The notes under the pieces: model-generated | Told to the model about the DNA's origin: nothing | Seen by the model: only the letters and a program-made list of their open reading frames with translations | Database searches by the model: none | Translations under genes and position numbers: made by a program | Shown: one piece after another, positions 1 through 9,818 of the stretch | How the letters are laid out: the number at the start of each line of letters is the position of its first letter | Numbering within the stretch: position 1 is the stretch's first letter | Assembly (NCBI RefSeq): GCF_024206475.1 | Contig: NZ_JAMBPR010000018.1 | Span: 1 to 64,000, forward strand | From: Paraburkholderia sp. CNPSo 3274 | GTDB taxonomy: Bacteria > Pseudomonadota > Gammaproteobacteria > Burkholderiales > Burkholderiaceae | Direction of reading: 5' to 3' | DNA: 64,000 bases

Positions 1-170
1 GCTGCTCCCGACAATGCTCCGAAGAACATCATCAGGCCGCCACCGCATCAAGCGCCCACACTTATCGGCTGTAAATTTTTAAAGATCGATCGCGAAGTTG
101 CCGCGCAGTTTCGTTCAGACAACCACTTAACTACCGGCTTCTTTCTGCGTTGCTGCGTCTGCAGCAGAGA
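1..170 (-). other. 5' leader of a 16S rRNA precursor (rRNA operon continues outside window)
   Basis: No open reading frame is convincing here. The minus strand carries a boxA-like CTTTAAAA (77-84), part of the antitermination signal, followed by ACAGCCGATAAGTGTGGGCG-like sequence that I associate with the region just upstream of 16S rRNA genes in Burkholderiaceae. The mature 16S start is not reached inside the window. Bases 206-402 between this promoter and the end of paaF hold only a small hairpin. Confidence 0.7.
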
Positions 171-176
171 AACGAG

Positions 177-205
177 ATTATGAAGAATCTTTTTCGCTTC
201 GTCAA
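177..205 (-). promoter_or_regulatory. rRNA operon promoter (leftward)
   Basis: On the minus strand a TTGACG hexamer (200-205) is separated by exactly 17 bases from CATAAT (177-182). An A-rich tract that could act as an UP element lies directly upstream (about 206-235). The following bases lead into a boxA-like element and a leader that I recognise as typical of Burkholderia 16S rRNA precursors. Transcription would start near 170 and run out of the window to the left. The -10/-35 are seen directly; the rrn assignment is by recognition of the leader. Confidence 0.8.
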
Positions 206-307
206 CCCCTTTTTTTCGCTCACCGCTTAAAAAAGCTGCCGACTCCTGCATCCGCCGGTTTCCGCGGCGGTCCTCGCTGCCTGACGTCAGAGACATCGAA
301 CTGCGAA

Positions 308-329
308 GGGGGCGAATCTTATCGCCCCC
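308..329 (-). terminator. Hairpin downstream of paaF
   Basis: Perfect 8-bp stem GGGGGCGA/TCGCCCCC with a 6-base loop, about 75 bases past the paaF stop codon. It has no T-tract on the minus strand, so it is a weak terminator candidate. Stopping paaF transcripts here would keep them out of the rRNA promoter that lies just downstream. Confidence 0.35.
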
Positions 330-402
330 GCCGGCGCTGTGCAAGGGGCTGGCGAAACATAATTTCGACCGCCGCTCGCGGCGATCGAAATCTGTCGAGC
401 CG

Positions 403-1179
403 TTACTTGTTCTTGAACGCGGGCTTGCGCTTCTCGACGAAGGCCGCCATCCCTTCCTTCTGGTCTTCCGTCGCGAAGAGCGAATGGAACATGCGGCGCT
501 CGAAGTGCACGCCTTCCGCGAGCGTGGTCTCATAGGCGCGGTTCACCGACTCCTTGGCCATCATGACGGCGGGCAAGGAGAATTCACAGATGGTCGCCGC
601 CGCCGCTAGCGTTTCGTTCAGCAGCTCTGCGGCCGGAATCACTCGTGATACGAGCCCGGCGCGCTCCGCTTCTTCCGCACCCATCATCCGCGCGGTCAGG
701 CACAGGTCCATCGCCTTCGCTTTCGACACCGCGCGCGGCAGACGCTGCGTTCCGCCCGCACCCGGAATCACGCCCAACTTGATCTCGGGCTGGCCGAACT
801 TCGCCGTATCGGCGGCGAAGATCATGTCGCACATCATGGCCAGTTCGCAGCCACCACCGAGTGCGAAGCCGGCGACCGCAGCGATGATCGGCTTGCGAAT
901 CGAGCGGATCGTTTCCCAGTTGCGCGTGATGTAGTCGCCTTTGTACACATCCATGAAGGTGTAGCTCGCCATCATCCCGATGTCCGCGCCCGCAGCGAAC
1001 GCCTTTTCGCTACCTGTGATGACGATCGCGCCAACCCCCTCGTCGGCGTCGAACGCCTTGAGGGCCGCGCCCAGTTCGTCCATGAGCGCATCGTTTAGTG
1101 CGTTGAGCGCCTTCGGCCGGTTCAGCGTGATCAGTCCGACCTTGCCACGCGTCTCGACCAGGATGTTTTCGTACCCCAT
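403..1179 (-). CDS. paaF: Enoyl-CoA hydratase, phenylacetate pathway (PaaF-type)
   Basis: Crotonase-family protein of 258 residues, the usual length. It would hydrate 2,3-dehydroadipyl-CoA to 3-hydroxyadipyl-CoA in lower phenylacetyl-CoA catabolism in the cytoplasm. Visible family signatures are the oxyanion-hole segment [21 protein letters not shown] with the first catalytic Glu, and [19 protein letters not shown] with the second. I chose the ATG at 1179 because an excellent AAGGAGGAG ribosome site lies 4-5 bases upstream; a longer TTG-start reading adds six residues. It is transcribed divergently from the paaN operon across a TetR-type operator. General fatty-acid crotonases look similar, so the pathway assignment rests on context. 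Confidence 0.88.
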   Translation of the reverse strand: MGYENILVETRGKVGLITLNRPKALNALNDALMDELGAALKAFDADEGVGAIVITGSEKAFAAGADIGMMASYTFMDVYKGDYITRNWETIRSIRKPIIAAVAGFALGGGCELAMMCDMIFAADTAKFGQPEIKLGVIPGAGGTQRLPRAVSKAKAMDLCLTARMMGAEEAERAGLVSRVIPAAELLNETLAAAATICEFSLPAVMMAKESVNRAYETTLAEGVHFERRMFHSLFATEDQKEGMAAFVEKRKPAFKNK

Positions 1180-1255
1180 AGCTCCTCCTTTCATCAAAAA
1201 AAAGTCCCCAAAAAAATTTTTTACGCCGAACTTTGACTAATGCTAACATTGGCCA

Positions 1256-1269
1256 ACCAACCGGTCGGT
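1256..1269. promoter_or_regulatory. TetR-type palindrome, candidate PaaR operator
   Basis: ACCAACCGGTCGGT is an imperfect palindrome (12 of 14 positions symmetric) in the 138-base gap between divergent paaF and paaN. Its ACCNNNCGGT-like form matches operators of TetR-family repressors, and the phenylacetyl-CoA-responsive PaaR of Burkholderia is such a protein that controls these genes. No paaR gene is in the window. The position lets one bound dimer cover both promoters. Confidence 0.6.
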
Positions 1270-1317
1270 CAATTAATTGACACGAGCCCCGTCCAACCTC
1301 TCAGTCAACGTTGAGCC

Positions 1318-3018
1318 ATGACACATTCGCTGTTCGCCAAGCATGAGGGCGCGCTTCAAAAAGCGCTTGCCGCCATCGAGACCCGCGGCTACTGGAGCCC
1401 GTTCGCCGAAATGCCTAGCCCCAAAGTGTACGGGGAAACCGCTAGCGCAGACGGCGAAGCCGCGTTCAAGGCCCACCTGAATCGCACCTTCGAACTCGAC
1501 CAACCGTCGACGGGCGAAACCGTCGGCAGCGAGGCCTCGCCGTTCGGCTTCGCGCTCGGCGCGCGCTATCCGAAGTCGACGCCGGACCAGTTGATCGAAG
1601 CCGCGCAGCAAGCCCAGCTCGGCTGGCGCGCCGGCGGCCCGCAGGCATGGGCCGGCGTGAGTCTCGAGATCCTGGAGCGCTTGAACCGCGCGAGCTTCGA
1701 GATCGCCTTCAGCGTGATGCACACGACCGGCCAGGCGTTCATGATGGCCTTCCAGGCCGGCGGCCCGCACGCTCAGGACCGCGCGCTGGAAGCCGTCGCC
1801 TACGCATACGACCAGCTGCGCCGCATTCCCGCCGATGCGCACTGGGAAAAACCGCAGGGCAAGAACCCGCCCCTCGCGATGCAAAAGCGCTTCACCATCG
1901 TGCCGCGCGGCACCGGCCTCGTGCTCGGCTGCTGTACGTTCCCGACCTGGAATGGCTACCCGGGCCTTTTCGCGGATCTCGCGACGGGCAACACGGTCAT
2001 CGTCAAGCCGCACCCGGGCGCGATCCTGCCGCTCGCGATCACCGTGCGTATTGCGCGTGACGTGCTGCGCGAAGCCGGCTTCGATCCGAACGTCGTGACG
2101 CTGCTCGCCACCGATCCCAACGACGGCGCACTCGTGCAGCAGCTCGCACTGCGCCCCGAGATCAAGCTGATCGACTTCACGGGCAGCACGCAAAACGGCG
2201 ACTGGCTCGAGCGCAATGCGCATCAGGCGCAGGTCTACACGGAAAAGGCCGGCGTGAACCAGATCGTGATCGACTCCGCGGACGACCTGAAGGCCGCCGC
2301 CCGCAACATTGCATTCTCGCTCTCCCTTTACTCGGGCCAGATGTGCACGGCCCCGCAGAACATCTATGTGCCGCGCGACGGCATCCGCACCGCTGAAGGC
2401 CAGGTGAGCTTCGAGGCCGTCGCCCAGGCGATTGCTGGCGCCGTGCAGAAGTTCGTCTCCGATCCGGCGCGCGCGGTCGAAGTGCTCGGCGCGATCCAGA
2501 ACGAAGGCGTGACGGCTCGCATCGACGAAGCCCGCAAGCTCGGCACCGTGCTCGCCGACAGCCAGACGCTGGAACACCCGCAGTTCGCCGGCGCGCGCGT
2601 GCGCACGCCGCTCGTGCTTTCGCTCGACGCCGCCCGCGACGCCGCCCAGTTCACGCGCGAGTGGTTCGGGCCGATCTCGTTCGTGATCGCCACGGATTCG
2701 ACCGCCCAGTCGCTCAAGCTGGCCGGCGAGACCGCGCGCGACCACGGCGCGCTCACGCTTTCCGTATACAGCACGGACGACGCCGTGATCGAAGCCGCGC
2801 ACGAAGCCGCCATCACCGGCGGCGTGGCGCTCTCGATCAACCTGACGGGCGGCGTATTCGTGAACCAGTCGGCTGCGTTCTCGGACTTCCATGGCACCGG
2901 CGCGAACCCCGCGGCAAACGCCGCGCTCGCCGACGCCGCCTTCGTGGCGAACCGCTTCCGCGTGGTTCAGAGCCGCGTTCATGTTGAACCGAAAGCGACC
3001 CCCGCGGTAGCCAGCTGA
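1318..3018 (+). CDS. paaN: Phenylacetate-pathway aldehyde dehydrogenase PaaN/PaaZ type, without hydratase domain
   Basis: Protein of 566 residues with one aldehyde-dehydrogenase fold. The catalytic Cys343 lies in SGQMCTAPQ and the general-base Glu309 in TEKAGVN, 34 residues apart as in other ALDHs. In the aerobic phenylacetate pathway this enzyme oxidises the 3-oxo-5,6-dehydrosuberyl-CoA semialdehyde produced on oxepin-CoA ring opening. E. coli PaaZ is about 681 residues and carries a C-terminal MaoC-like hydratase; that domain is absent here, so ring hydrolysis must come from a separate protein. It is first gene of a rightward cluster ending with paaK. No strong ribosome site precedes the ATG. 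Confidence 0.85.
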   Translation: MTHSLFAKHEGALQKALAAIETRGYWSPFAEMPSPKVYGETASADGEAAFKAHLNRTFELDQPSTGETVGSEASPFGFALGARYPKSTPDQLIEAAQQAQLGWRAGGPQAWAGVSLEILERLNRASFEIAFSVMHTTGQAFMMAFQAGGPHAQDRALEAVAYAYDQLRRIPADAHWEKPQGKNPPLAMQKRFTIVPRGTGLVLGCCTFPTWNGYPGLFADLATGNTVIVKPHPGAILPLAITVRIARDVLREAGFDPNVVTLLATDPNDGALVQQLALRPEIKLIDFTGSTQNGDWLERNAHQAQVYTEKAGVNQIVIDSADDLKAAARNIAFSLSLYSGQMCTAPQNIYVPRDGIRTAEGQVSFEAVAQAIAGAVQKFVSDPARAVEVLGAIQNEGVTARIDEARKLGTVLADSQTLEHPQFAGARVRTPLVLSLDAARDAAQFTREWFGPISFVIATDSTAQSLKLAGETARDHGALTLSVYSTDDAVIEAAHEAAITGGVALSINLTGGVFVNQSAAFSDFHGTGANPAANAALADAAFVANRFRVVQSRVHVEPKATPAVAS

Positions 3019-3115
3019 ACGGCCTATGCCGTTCGGCCGAATGGCGCCCGATTGCCCATCCCACTAGCATGCAAGGCGTGAGCGCACTTTTGCGTTCGCG
3101 CCCCAGGAACCCGAG

Positions 3116-4324
<1,209 letters not shown>

Positions 4325-4386
4325 CGCGCACAGTATCGACCGGCCGCCGGGCGACGCGTTCGGCGGTTTCAGACAGGAGACAACCG

Positions 4387-5178
4387 ATGCCCTACGATGC
4401 GATCCGCGTCGAAATCGACGCATCCACCCGGGTGGCCACGATTACGCTGAACCGCCCGGACAAGCTCAACAGCTTTACGCGCGCCATGCACCGCGAGCTT
4501 GCCGCAGCGCTCGACGAGATCGCCGCAGCCGGCGCGCGGGCCCTTGTGCTGACGGGCGCGGGCCGCGGCTTCTGCGCGGGCCAGGATCTCGCCGATCTCG
4601 ACTTCACGCCGGGTGCGATGAGCGATCTCGGCGACCTCATCGATGAGCATTTCAATCCGCTGATCAAGCGCCTGCAGGCGCTGCCGATGCCCGTGATCGC
4701 CGCCGTCAACGGCACCGCGGCCGGCGCTGGCGCCAATCTCGCCCTCGCCTGCGACCTCGTGCTCGCCGCACGCTCCGCAAGCTTCATCCAGGCGTTCGTG
4801 AAGATCGGCCTCGTGCCCGATTCTGGCGGCACGTGGTTCCTGCCCAAGCGCGTGGGCATGGCGCGCGCACTCGGACTCGCCATGACCGGCGAAAAACTGA
4901 GCGCGGAAAAGGCGGAGACCTGGGGCCTCGTCTGGCAAGTCACCGACGACGCGGAACTCGCGCAAACGGCCGGCGCGCTCGCCGCGCGCCTCGCGCAGCA
5001 ACCCACGCGCGCCATCGTTGCCACGCGCGAAGCGCTGCGCGCATCGGCCACGAACTCGCTCGACCAGCAACTCGATCTCGAACGCGATCTGCAGCGCGAA
5101 CTGGGCGCTTCGTACGACTACGCGGAAGGCGTCCAGGCCTTCATCGAAAAACGCGCACCACATTTCGAGGGCCGCTGA
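4387..5178 (+). CDS. paaG: 1,2-epoxyphenylacetyl-CoA isomerase (crotonase family)
   Basis: Crotonase-family protein of 263 residues. PaaG converts ring-1,2-epoxyphenylacetyl-CoA to the seven-membered oxepin-CoA and also shifts double bonds of later intermediates. Signatures are GRGFCAGQDLADLD, the glycine-rich GTAAGAGANLALACD and VKIGLVPDSGGTW. The ATG at 4387 has AGGAGA six bases upstream, which decides it over a longer in-frame extension. Its stop codon lies one base before the paaI start, so the two are translationally coupled. Confidence 0.9.
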   Translation: MPYDAIRVEIDASTRVATITLNRPDKLNSFTRAMHRELAAALDEIAAAGARALVLTGAGRGFCAGQDLADLDFTPGAMSDLGDLIDEHFNPLIKRLQALPMPVIAAVNGTAAGAGANLALACDLVLAARSASFIQAFVKIGLVPDSGGTWFLPKRVGMARALGLAMTGEKLSAEKAETWGLVWQVTDDAELAQTAGALAARLAQQPTRAIVATREALRASATNSLDQQLDLERDLQRELGASYDYAEGVQAFIEKRAPHFEGR

Positions 5179-5179
5179 G

Positions 5180-5650
5180 ATGTCCACGCAAGTTTCGCAA
5201 CTTCCGGAGGACAACAGCTTGTCGCCCGACGAACTCGCTCGCGCGGCCGCGCAAGCGATGTACGAATCCGACGGCTGCACTCGCGCGCTCGGTATGGAAC
5301 TCCTCGAAGTGCGCGCTGGTTACGCGCGCCTGCGCATGGCCGTGCGGCCCGAGTTCCTCAACGGCCATCAGACCTGCCACGGCGGGATGATTTTCTCGCT
5401 CGCGGATTCGGCGTTCGCCTTCGCGTGCAATTCATACAGCATCAACACCGTAGCGGCCGGCTGCTCGATCGAGTTCCTGCGTCCGGTCCTGCGCGACGAG
5501 GTGTTGACTGCCGAAGCCGTCGAACAGGCGCTATCGGGACGCAACGGGGTCTACGACATCCGCGTGACGAACCGGGCAGGCGAAACCGTCGCGCTATTCC
5601 GAGGCAAGTCCGCGCAGATTCGCGGCAATGTCATTCCAGTCGCAACGTGA
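5180..5650 (+). CDS. paaI: Hydroxyphenylacetyl-CoA thioesterase PaaI
   Basis: Hot-dog fold thioesterase of 156 residues. The HotDog signature runs through NGHQTCHGGMIFSLADSAFA, with the conserved Asp of the LADSAF segment acting on the substrate. PaaI hydrolyses dead-end phenylacetyl-CoA derivatives and frees CoA. The start overlaps closely with the end of paaG (stop TGA, one base, then ATG), and paaK follows after 66 bases. Confidence 0.9.
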   Translation: MSTQVSQLPEDNSLSPDELARAAAQAMYESDGCTRALGMELLEVRAGYARLRMAVRPEFLNGHQTCHGGMIFSLADSAFAFACNSYSINTVAAGCSIEFLRPVLRDEVLTAEAVEQALSGRNGVYDIRVTNRAGETVALFRGKSAQIRGNVIPVAT

Positions 5651-5716
5651 AGCGGGTTTCCCCTTCTCGATTCCGCACGCGTCACGAGTAAAGTTATTAA
5701 GATCCAGGAGACACCC

Positions 5717-7015
5717 ATGAGTACCACGCTGCCGCTCGAACCCATCGAAAAGGCGAGCCGCGACGAGCTTGCTGCTCTGCAGCTCGAGCGTCTGAAATGG
5801 TCGCTGAACCACGCTTACGAGAATTCGCCGGTCTATCGCCGCAAATTCGACGAAGCAGGCGTGCATCCGTCCCAGGTGCAGTCGCTCGCCGACCTCGCGC
5901 GCTTCCCGTTCACTACGAAGAAGGATCTGCGCGACAACTATCCCTTCGGCATGTTCGCGGTGCCGCAAGACCAGATTTCGCGCATCCATGCGTCGTCGGG
6001 TACGACGGGCAAGCCGACCGTAGTGGCCTACACGGCGCGCGACATCGACACCTGGGCGAACCTCGTCGCGCGTTCGGTGCGCGCAGCGGGCGCCAGGCGC
6101 GGCGACAAGGTGCACATCAGCTATGGCTATGGACTCTTTACGGGCGGCCTTGGCGCGCACTACGGCGCGGAACGCGCGGGTCTCACCGTCATTCCGTTTG
6201 GCGGCGGCCAGACCGAGAAGCAGGTCCAGCTGATCCAGGACTTCCGTCCCGACATCATCATGGTCACGCCGAGCTACATGCTCGCCATCGCCGACGAAAT
6301 GGAGCGCCAGGGCATTGATCCGGCCACCTGTTCGTTGCGCATTGGCATCTTCGGCGCGGAGCCGTGGACCAATGAAATGCGCAAGGCCATCGAGCAGCGC
6401 ATGGGCATCACGGCCGTCGACATCTACGGTCTTTCGGAAGTGATGGGCCCGGGCGTCGCCTCGGAGTGCGCGGAGACGAAAGACGGCCCGACGATCTGGG
6501 AAGACCACTTCTACCCCGAGATCATCGACCCGGAAACCGGCGAAGTGCTGCCCGATGGCGAATTGGGCGAGCTCGTCTTCACCTCGCTCACGAAGGAAGC
6601 GCTGCCCATCGTCCGTTACCGCACGCGCGACCTCACGCGTCTCCTGCCAGGTACGGCGCGCACCATGCGCCGCATGGAAAAGATCACGGGCCGCTCGGAC
6701 GACATGTTGATCATCCGCGGCGTGAACGTGTTTCCCACGCAGATCGAGGAACTGCTGCTGAAGCAGCCGGCGCTCGCACCGCACTATCAGATCATCCTGA
6801 CGAAGGAAGGTCCGATGGACGTGATGTCGCTCAACTGCGAACCGTGCCCGGAAGCCGCACCCGACTACGGCGCACTCGACGCGGCAAGCAAGGCGCTCGC
6901 TTACGACATCAAGGCGCTCATCGGCGTGACGTGCAAGGTGAACGTGCTGGAAGTGAACGGCATCGAGCGCTCTGTTGGCAAGGCCAGGCGAGTCATCGAC
7001 AAGCGGCCGAAGTAG
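5717..7015 (+). CDS. paaK: Phenylacetate-CoA ligase
   Basis: Adenylate-forming enzyme of 432 residues that activates phenylacetate to phenylacetyl-CoA with ATP and CoA, the entry step of the pathway. The P-loop motif SSGTTGKPTV is near residue 95, YGLSEVMGPGVA is the A5 motif, and the C-terminal domain with GRSDDMLIIRGVNVFPTQIE is complete. An AGGAGA ribosome site precedes the ATG. It is the last gene of the rightward paa cluster and is followed by a strong terminator. Burkholderia genomes often hold a second paaK elsewhere. Confidence 0.93.
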   Translation: MSTTLPLEPIEKASRDELAALQLERLKWSLNHAYENSPVYRRKFDEAGVHPSQVQSLADLARFPFTTKKDLRDNYPFGMFAVPQDQISRIHASSGTTGKPTVVAYTARDIDTWANLVARSVRAAGARRGDKVHISYGYGLFTGGLGAHYGAERAGLTVIPFGGGQTEKQVQLIQDFRPDIIMVTPSYMLAIADEMERQGIDPATCSLRIGIFGAEPWTNEMRKAIEQRMGITAVDIYGLSEVMGPGVASECAETKDGPTIWEDHFYPEIIDPETGEVLPDGELGELVFTSLTKEALPIVRYRTRDLTRLLPGTARTMRRMEKITGRSDDMLIIRGVNVFPTQIEELLLKQPALAPHYQIILTKEGPMDVMSLNCEPCPEAAPDYGALDAASKALAYDIKALIGVTCKVNVLEVNGIERSVGKARRVIDKRPK

Positions 7016-7041
7016 CAGCGGCCCGCAACGCGTAGCAAAAG

Positions 7042-7067
7042 AAAAAGCCGGCAAGCGCCGGCTTTTT
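7042..7067. terminator. Bidirectional intrinsic terminator, paaK / mltA
   Basis: Perfect 11-bp stem (7042-7052 with 7057-7067) with an AAGC loop. The arms begin with five A and end with five T, so it can work for paaK on the plus strand and for the convergent mltA on the minus strand. Confidence 0.85.
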
Positions 7068-7100
7068 CGCTTCACGTGTACAGCGCAAGCGCCACTACGA

Positions 7101-8264
7101 TCAGGAATTCGGGAACAGCAGCCACATGCGGCCGCCCTGCTTCATCTTGCCGGCCAGATCGCCAGCGTCGTCGCCAAGTCCCCAGAAGTAGTCGGCGCGC
7201 ACGCCGCCCTTGATCGCCGTGCCCGTGTCTTGCGCGAACACGAGCCGGTTGAGCGGCGTATTCGTGAGCGGGCGCGTGGTCTGAAGAAACACCGGCGTGC
7301 CAAGCGGAATCGACGACGGATCGACGGCAATTGAGCGTTCCGGCGTGAGCGGCACGCCGAGCGCACCGATCGGGCCATCCGCGCCGCCCTGCGCGTCGCC
7401 TTCGGAGCCCGCCATCTCGCGGAAAAACACGAAGCGCGGATTGGTGTCGAGGAGCGCGTCCACGCGCGTCGGGTTCGCGCGTGCCCATGCCTTGATGCCC
7501 TGCATGGTCGCCTGCGCGGACGTAAGTTCGCCGCGGTCGAGCAGCCAGCGCCCGATCGACTTGTACGGCTGGTTGTTGGTGCCGCCAAAGCCCACGCGCA
7601 TCACGCTGCCGTCTTCCATCACGACGCGCCCGGAGCCTTGCACCTGGAGGAAGAACGCTTCGATTGGATCGTCCACCCACACGAGTTCGTTGCCGCCCAG
7701 CACGCCCGAACGTTCGAGCTGCGCGCGCGGCGGCATTGCGGTACCCGGACGATTGCCGGACGGCCAGCGATACAGCGCGGTCTGATAGATGCCGTGACGC
7801 GTGCGCGAACCATGCAGTAGCGGTTCGTAGTAGCCGGTCACGAGGCCGTCGAGCGTGCCGTCGTTGTTGGCGAACTGATAGGGCGTGAAATACATTTCGA
7901 AGAATGCGCGTGCGCTCGACGCGTCCAGGTCGTCGAGCTGCGAGGCTGCAGAGCACGCGCGCTGCCAGCGAGGATCCCGCGCGAGGCGCGTGCAGTTCGC
8001 GCGCAGCGCCGCGGTCACGCCGATCAGCGAGTCATCCTGCCAGCCCGGCACCTGCTGCCAGGCGACCGGCGTGAGACGTTGCGCGGCGAGCTGCGAGGGC
8101 AGCGTGGGCGCACCCTTGGGCGGCGCGTTGTGCACGTAGCTCGGGCCACCGCATGCGGCAAGCAAAGCCGCCAGCGAAACAGCGCCCAACCAGCCGCCTA
8201 ACCGGACACCCCCTCGCCGAAGCGCGGCCCCCGCGCAATATCGCACCTTTGTGAATCCCGGCAT
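7101..8264 (-). CDS. mltA: Membrane-bound lytic murein transglycosylase A (lipoprotein)
   Basis: Protein of 387 residues that cleaves peptidoglycan glycan strands to 1,6-anhydromuropeptides from the inner face of the outer membrane. The N-terminus has a hydrophobic segment ending in the lipobox LLAAC. MltA signatures include LVTGYYEPLLHGS and the C-terminal QDTGTAIKGGVRADYFWG with the catalytic Asp. I used the ATG at 8264, which gives a normal lipoprotein signal; an upstream in-frame ATG adds 50 residues without signal character. It is convergent with paaK and divergent from the small membrane protein gene at 8335. Confidence 0.92.
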   Translation of the reverse strand: MPGFTKVRYCAGAALRRGGVRLGGWLGAVSLAALLAACGGPSYVHNAPPKGAPTLPSQLAAQRLTPVAWQQVPGWQDDSLIGVTAALRANCTRLARDPRWQRACSAASQLDDLDASSARAFFEMYFTPYQFANNDGTLDGLVTGYYEPLLHGSRTRHGIYQTALYRWPSGNRPGTAMPPRAQLERSGVLGGNELVWVDDPIEAFFLQVQGSGRVVMEDGSVMRVGFGGTNNQPYKSIGRWLLDRGELTSAQATMQGIKAWARANPTRVDALLDTNPRFVFFREMAGSEGDAQGGADGPIGALGVPLTPERSIAVDPSSIPLGTPVFLQTTRPLTNTPLNRLVFAQDTGTAIKGGVRADYFWGLGDDAGDLAGKMKQGGRMWLLFPNS

Positions 8265-8334
8265 CACCGGGACATCGAGACCAGAATCGACGTCAAAATC
8301 ACGCCTACAATATTGGCTCTCGATGGATGCCGCC

Positions 8335-8478
8335 ATGTCAGAACTGCTCGACGAATACCCGATGCTCATGTTTGGTCTGGAAGCGCTCCTTGCGCTGTTC
8401 CTGCTGATTTTCATCGTTGTGTGGACCGCGTCGGGCAGGAAGAAGCAAGCCTCGCGCGACGATCGCCGTCAGGACTAG
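8335..8478 (+). CDS. Small single-span membrane protein (hypothetical)
   Basis: A 47-residue reading frame, or 51 if the ATG at 8323 is used. It begins MSELLDEYPMLMFGLEALLA, continues into a single predicted membrane helix at roughly residues 8-27 and ends in a basic and polar tail KKQASRDDRRQD. This acidic N-terminus, helix, basic tail layout suggests an inner-membrane protein with an outward N-terminus. It sits between mltA (divergent) and apaG (convergent). No function is recognised; I include it because the layout looks like a real micro-protein and no other gene explains this stretch. Confidence 0.5.
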   Translation: MSELLDEYPMLMFGLEALLALFLLIFIVVWTASGRKKQASRDDRRQD

Positions 8479-8530
8479 CAGACCCCGAATTCTCGCGGCA
8501 GTTCAATCCCCGCAGTTCAATCACGTCACT

Positions 8531-8905
8531 TCAATGCAGCGTGCGCGGCATGCGCAGCACGAACTCGGGCACGGGCGCCTCGAAGCGCTCGGCGTCCTCG
8601 GCCACACAGAAGTACTCGCCGCGCATGGTGCCCACCGGGGTCGCGATCACGGCCCAGCTCGTGTACTCGAACTGCTCGCCCGGCTTCAGAAGCGGCTGAT
8701 GGCCGACCACGCCCAGCCCCTTCACTTCCTGCACGTAATTTTCGCTGTCCGTGATCACCCAGTGGCGCGCGATCAGCTGTGCGCTCACCTGACCGGTATT
8801 GCGAATGGTCAGCGTGTACGCGAAGGCATATTGCCGGCGCTCCGGATCCGATTCTTCGGGCAGGTAGCGCACCTGCGACGTCACGCTGAATTCGTACTGG
8901 CTCAT
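8531..8905 (-). CDS. apaG: ApaG family protein
   Basis: ApaG protein of 124 residues with a fibronectin-III-like fold (DUF525). The conserved core [20 protein letters not shown] and the glycine-containing [18 protein letters not shown] are present. ApaG is linked to CorD phenotypes and stress tolerance, but its biochemical role is unsettled. The start at 8905 has AAGGAT just upstream and gives the normal family length; upstream in-frame codons lie in a low-quality extension. Confidence 0.92.
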   Translation of the reverse strand: MSQYEFSVTSQVRYLPEESDPERRQYAFAYTLTIRNTGQVSAQLIARHWVITDSENYVQEVKGLGVVGHQPLLKPGEQFEYTSWAVIATPVGTMRGEYFCVAEDAERFEAPVPEFVLRMPRTLH

Positions 8906-8958
8906 CCTTGTTCCATTCGCCCGGGTGCGGCTGCTGAGTCCGTTGACTGAGACGCCCG

Positions 8959-8984
8959 CGCGGCGCGCTCGCGAGCGCGCCGCG
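8959..8984. repeat. 26-base perfect GC palindrome between apaG and rpe
   Basis: Both 13-base arms are fully complementary and consist almost only of G and C. It lies in the 214-base gap between the divergent apaG and rpe starts. With no loop and no T-tract it does not look like a terminator; it could form a cruciform or hairpin in either leader. Confidence 0.6.
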
Positions 8985-9119
8985 AGGCGCGGCACATCGT
9001 TTCGCATTCTGCTTGATGCAACGGACACCCGCAACCCGGCGCGGTCCGTGACGCCCGCCGCGAAACGCTCTCCTACTGACGGTAAAATACGGTTTTCCGA
9101 CAGTTTTTCGATGGCCGCC

Positions 9120-9818
9120 ATGACGCAATTCCGCATCGCCCCCAGCATTCTCTCCGCCGACTTCGCGCGTCTTGGCGAGGAAGTCCGCAACGTCGTCGCT
9201 GCCGGCGCCGACTGGATCCACTTCGACGTGATGGATAACCATTACGTGCCGAACCTCACCATCGGCCCGCTGGTGTGCGAGGCGATCCGCCCGCACGTGA
9301 GCGTGCCCATCGACGTGCATTTGATGGTGCGCCCGGTCGACCGTATCGTGCCCGACTTCGCCAAGGCCGGCGCGAACCTCATCAGCTTCCACCCGGAAGG
9401 CTCGGACCACATCGACCGCACGCTCTCGCTGATCCGTGACCACGGCTGCAAGGCGGGCCTCGTGTTCAACCCGGCCACGCCGCTGAACTACCTCGACCAC
9501 GTGATGGACAAGCTCGATCTCGTGCTCATCATGTCGGTGAATCCGGGCTTCGGTGGCCAGTCGTTCATTCCCGAGGCGCTCAACAAGCTGCGCGAGGCGC
9601 GCGCGAAGATCGACGCCTACACGGCGCGCACGGGCCGCGAAATCCACCTCGAAGTGGACGGCGGCGTGAAGGTCGACAACATCGCCGAAATCGCGGCGGC
9701 TGGCGCGGACACCTTCGTGGCCGGCTCGGCGATCTTCGGCAAGCATGACTACAAGACCGTGATCGACGAGATGCGCGCGCACCTCGCGACCGCAACAAGC
9801 GCTGCAAACGCAAAATGA
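9120..9818 (+). CDS. rpe: Ribulose-phosphate 3-epimerase
   Basis: TIM-barrel epimerase of 232 residues that interconverts ribulose 5-phosphate and xylulose 5-phosphate in the pentose phosphate pathway. Visible motifs are [15 protein letters not shown], the metal-site [26 protein letters not shown] and the phosphate-binding VDGGVKVDN. An ATG nine bases upstream (9111) is an alternative start. The stop overlaps the gph start by four bases (ATGA), so the pair is translationally coupled. Confidence 0.93.
   Translation: MTQFRIAPSILSADFARLGEEVRNVVAAGADWIHFDVMDNHYVPNLTIGPLVCEAIRPHVSVPIDVHLMVRPVDRIVPDFAKAGANLISFHPEGSDHIDRTLSLIRDHGCKAGLVFNPATPLNYLDHVMDKLDLVLIMSVNPGFGGQSFIPEALNKLREARAKIDAYTARTGREIHLEVDGGVKVDNIAEIAAAGADTFVAGSAIFGKHDYKTVIDEMRAHLATATSAANAK

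Noticed and set aside
1..32. Minus-strand ATG pair at 27-32 that could begin a membrane protein
   Set aside because: The region reads as an rRNA precursor leader behind a strong promoter; a coding start there has no ribosome site.
1273..2982. 569-codon minus-strand frame opposite paaN
   Set aside because: Mirror frame of a clear aldehyde dehydrogenase gene in high-GC DNA; composition is Arg/His/Ala rich without motifs.
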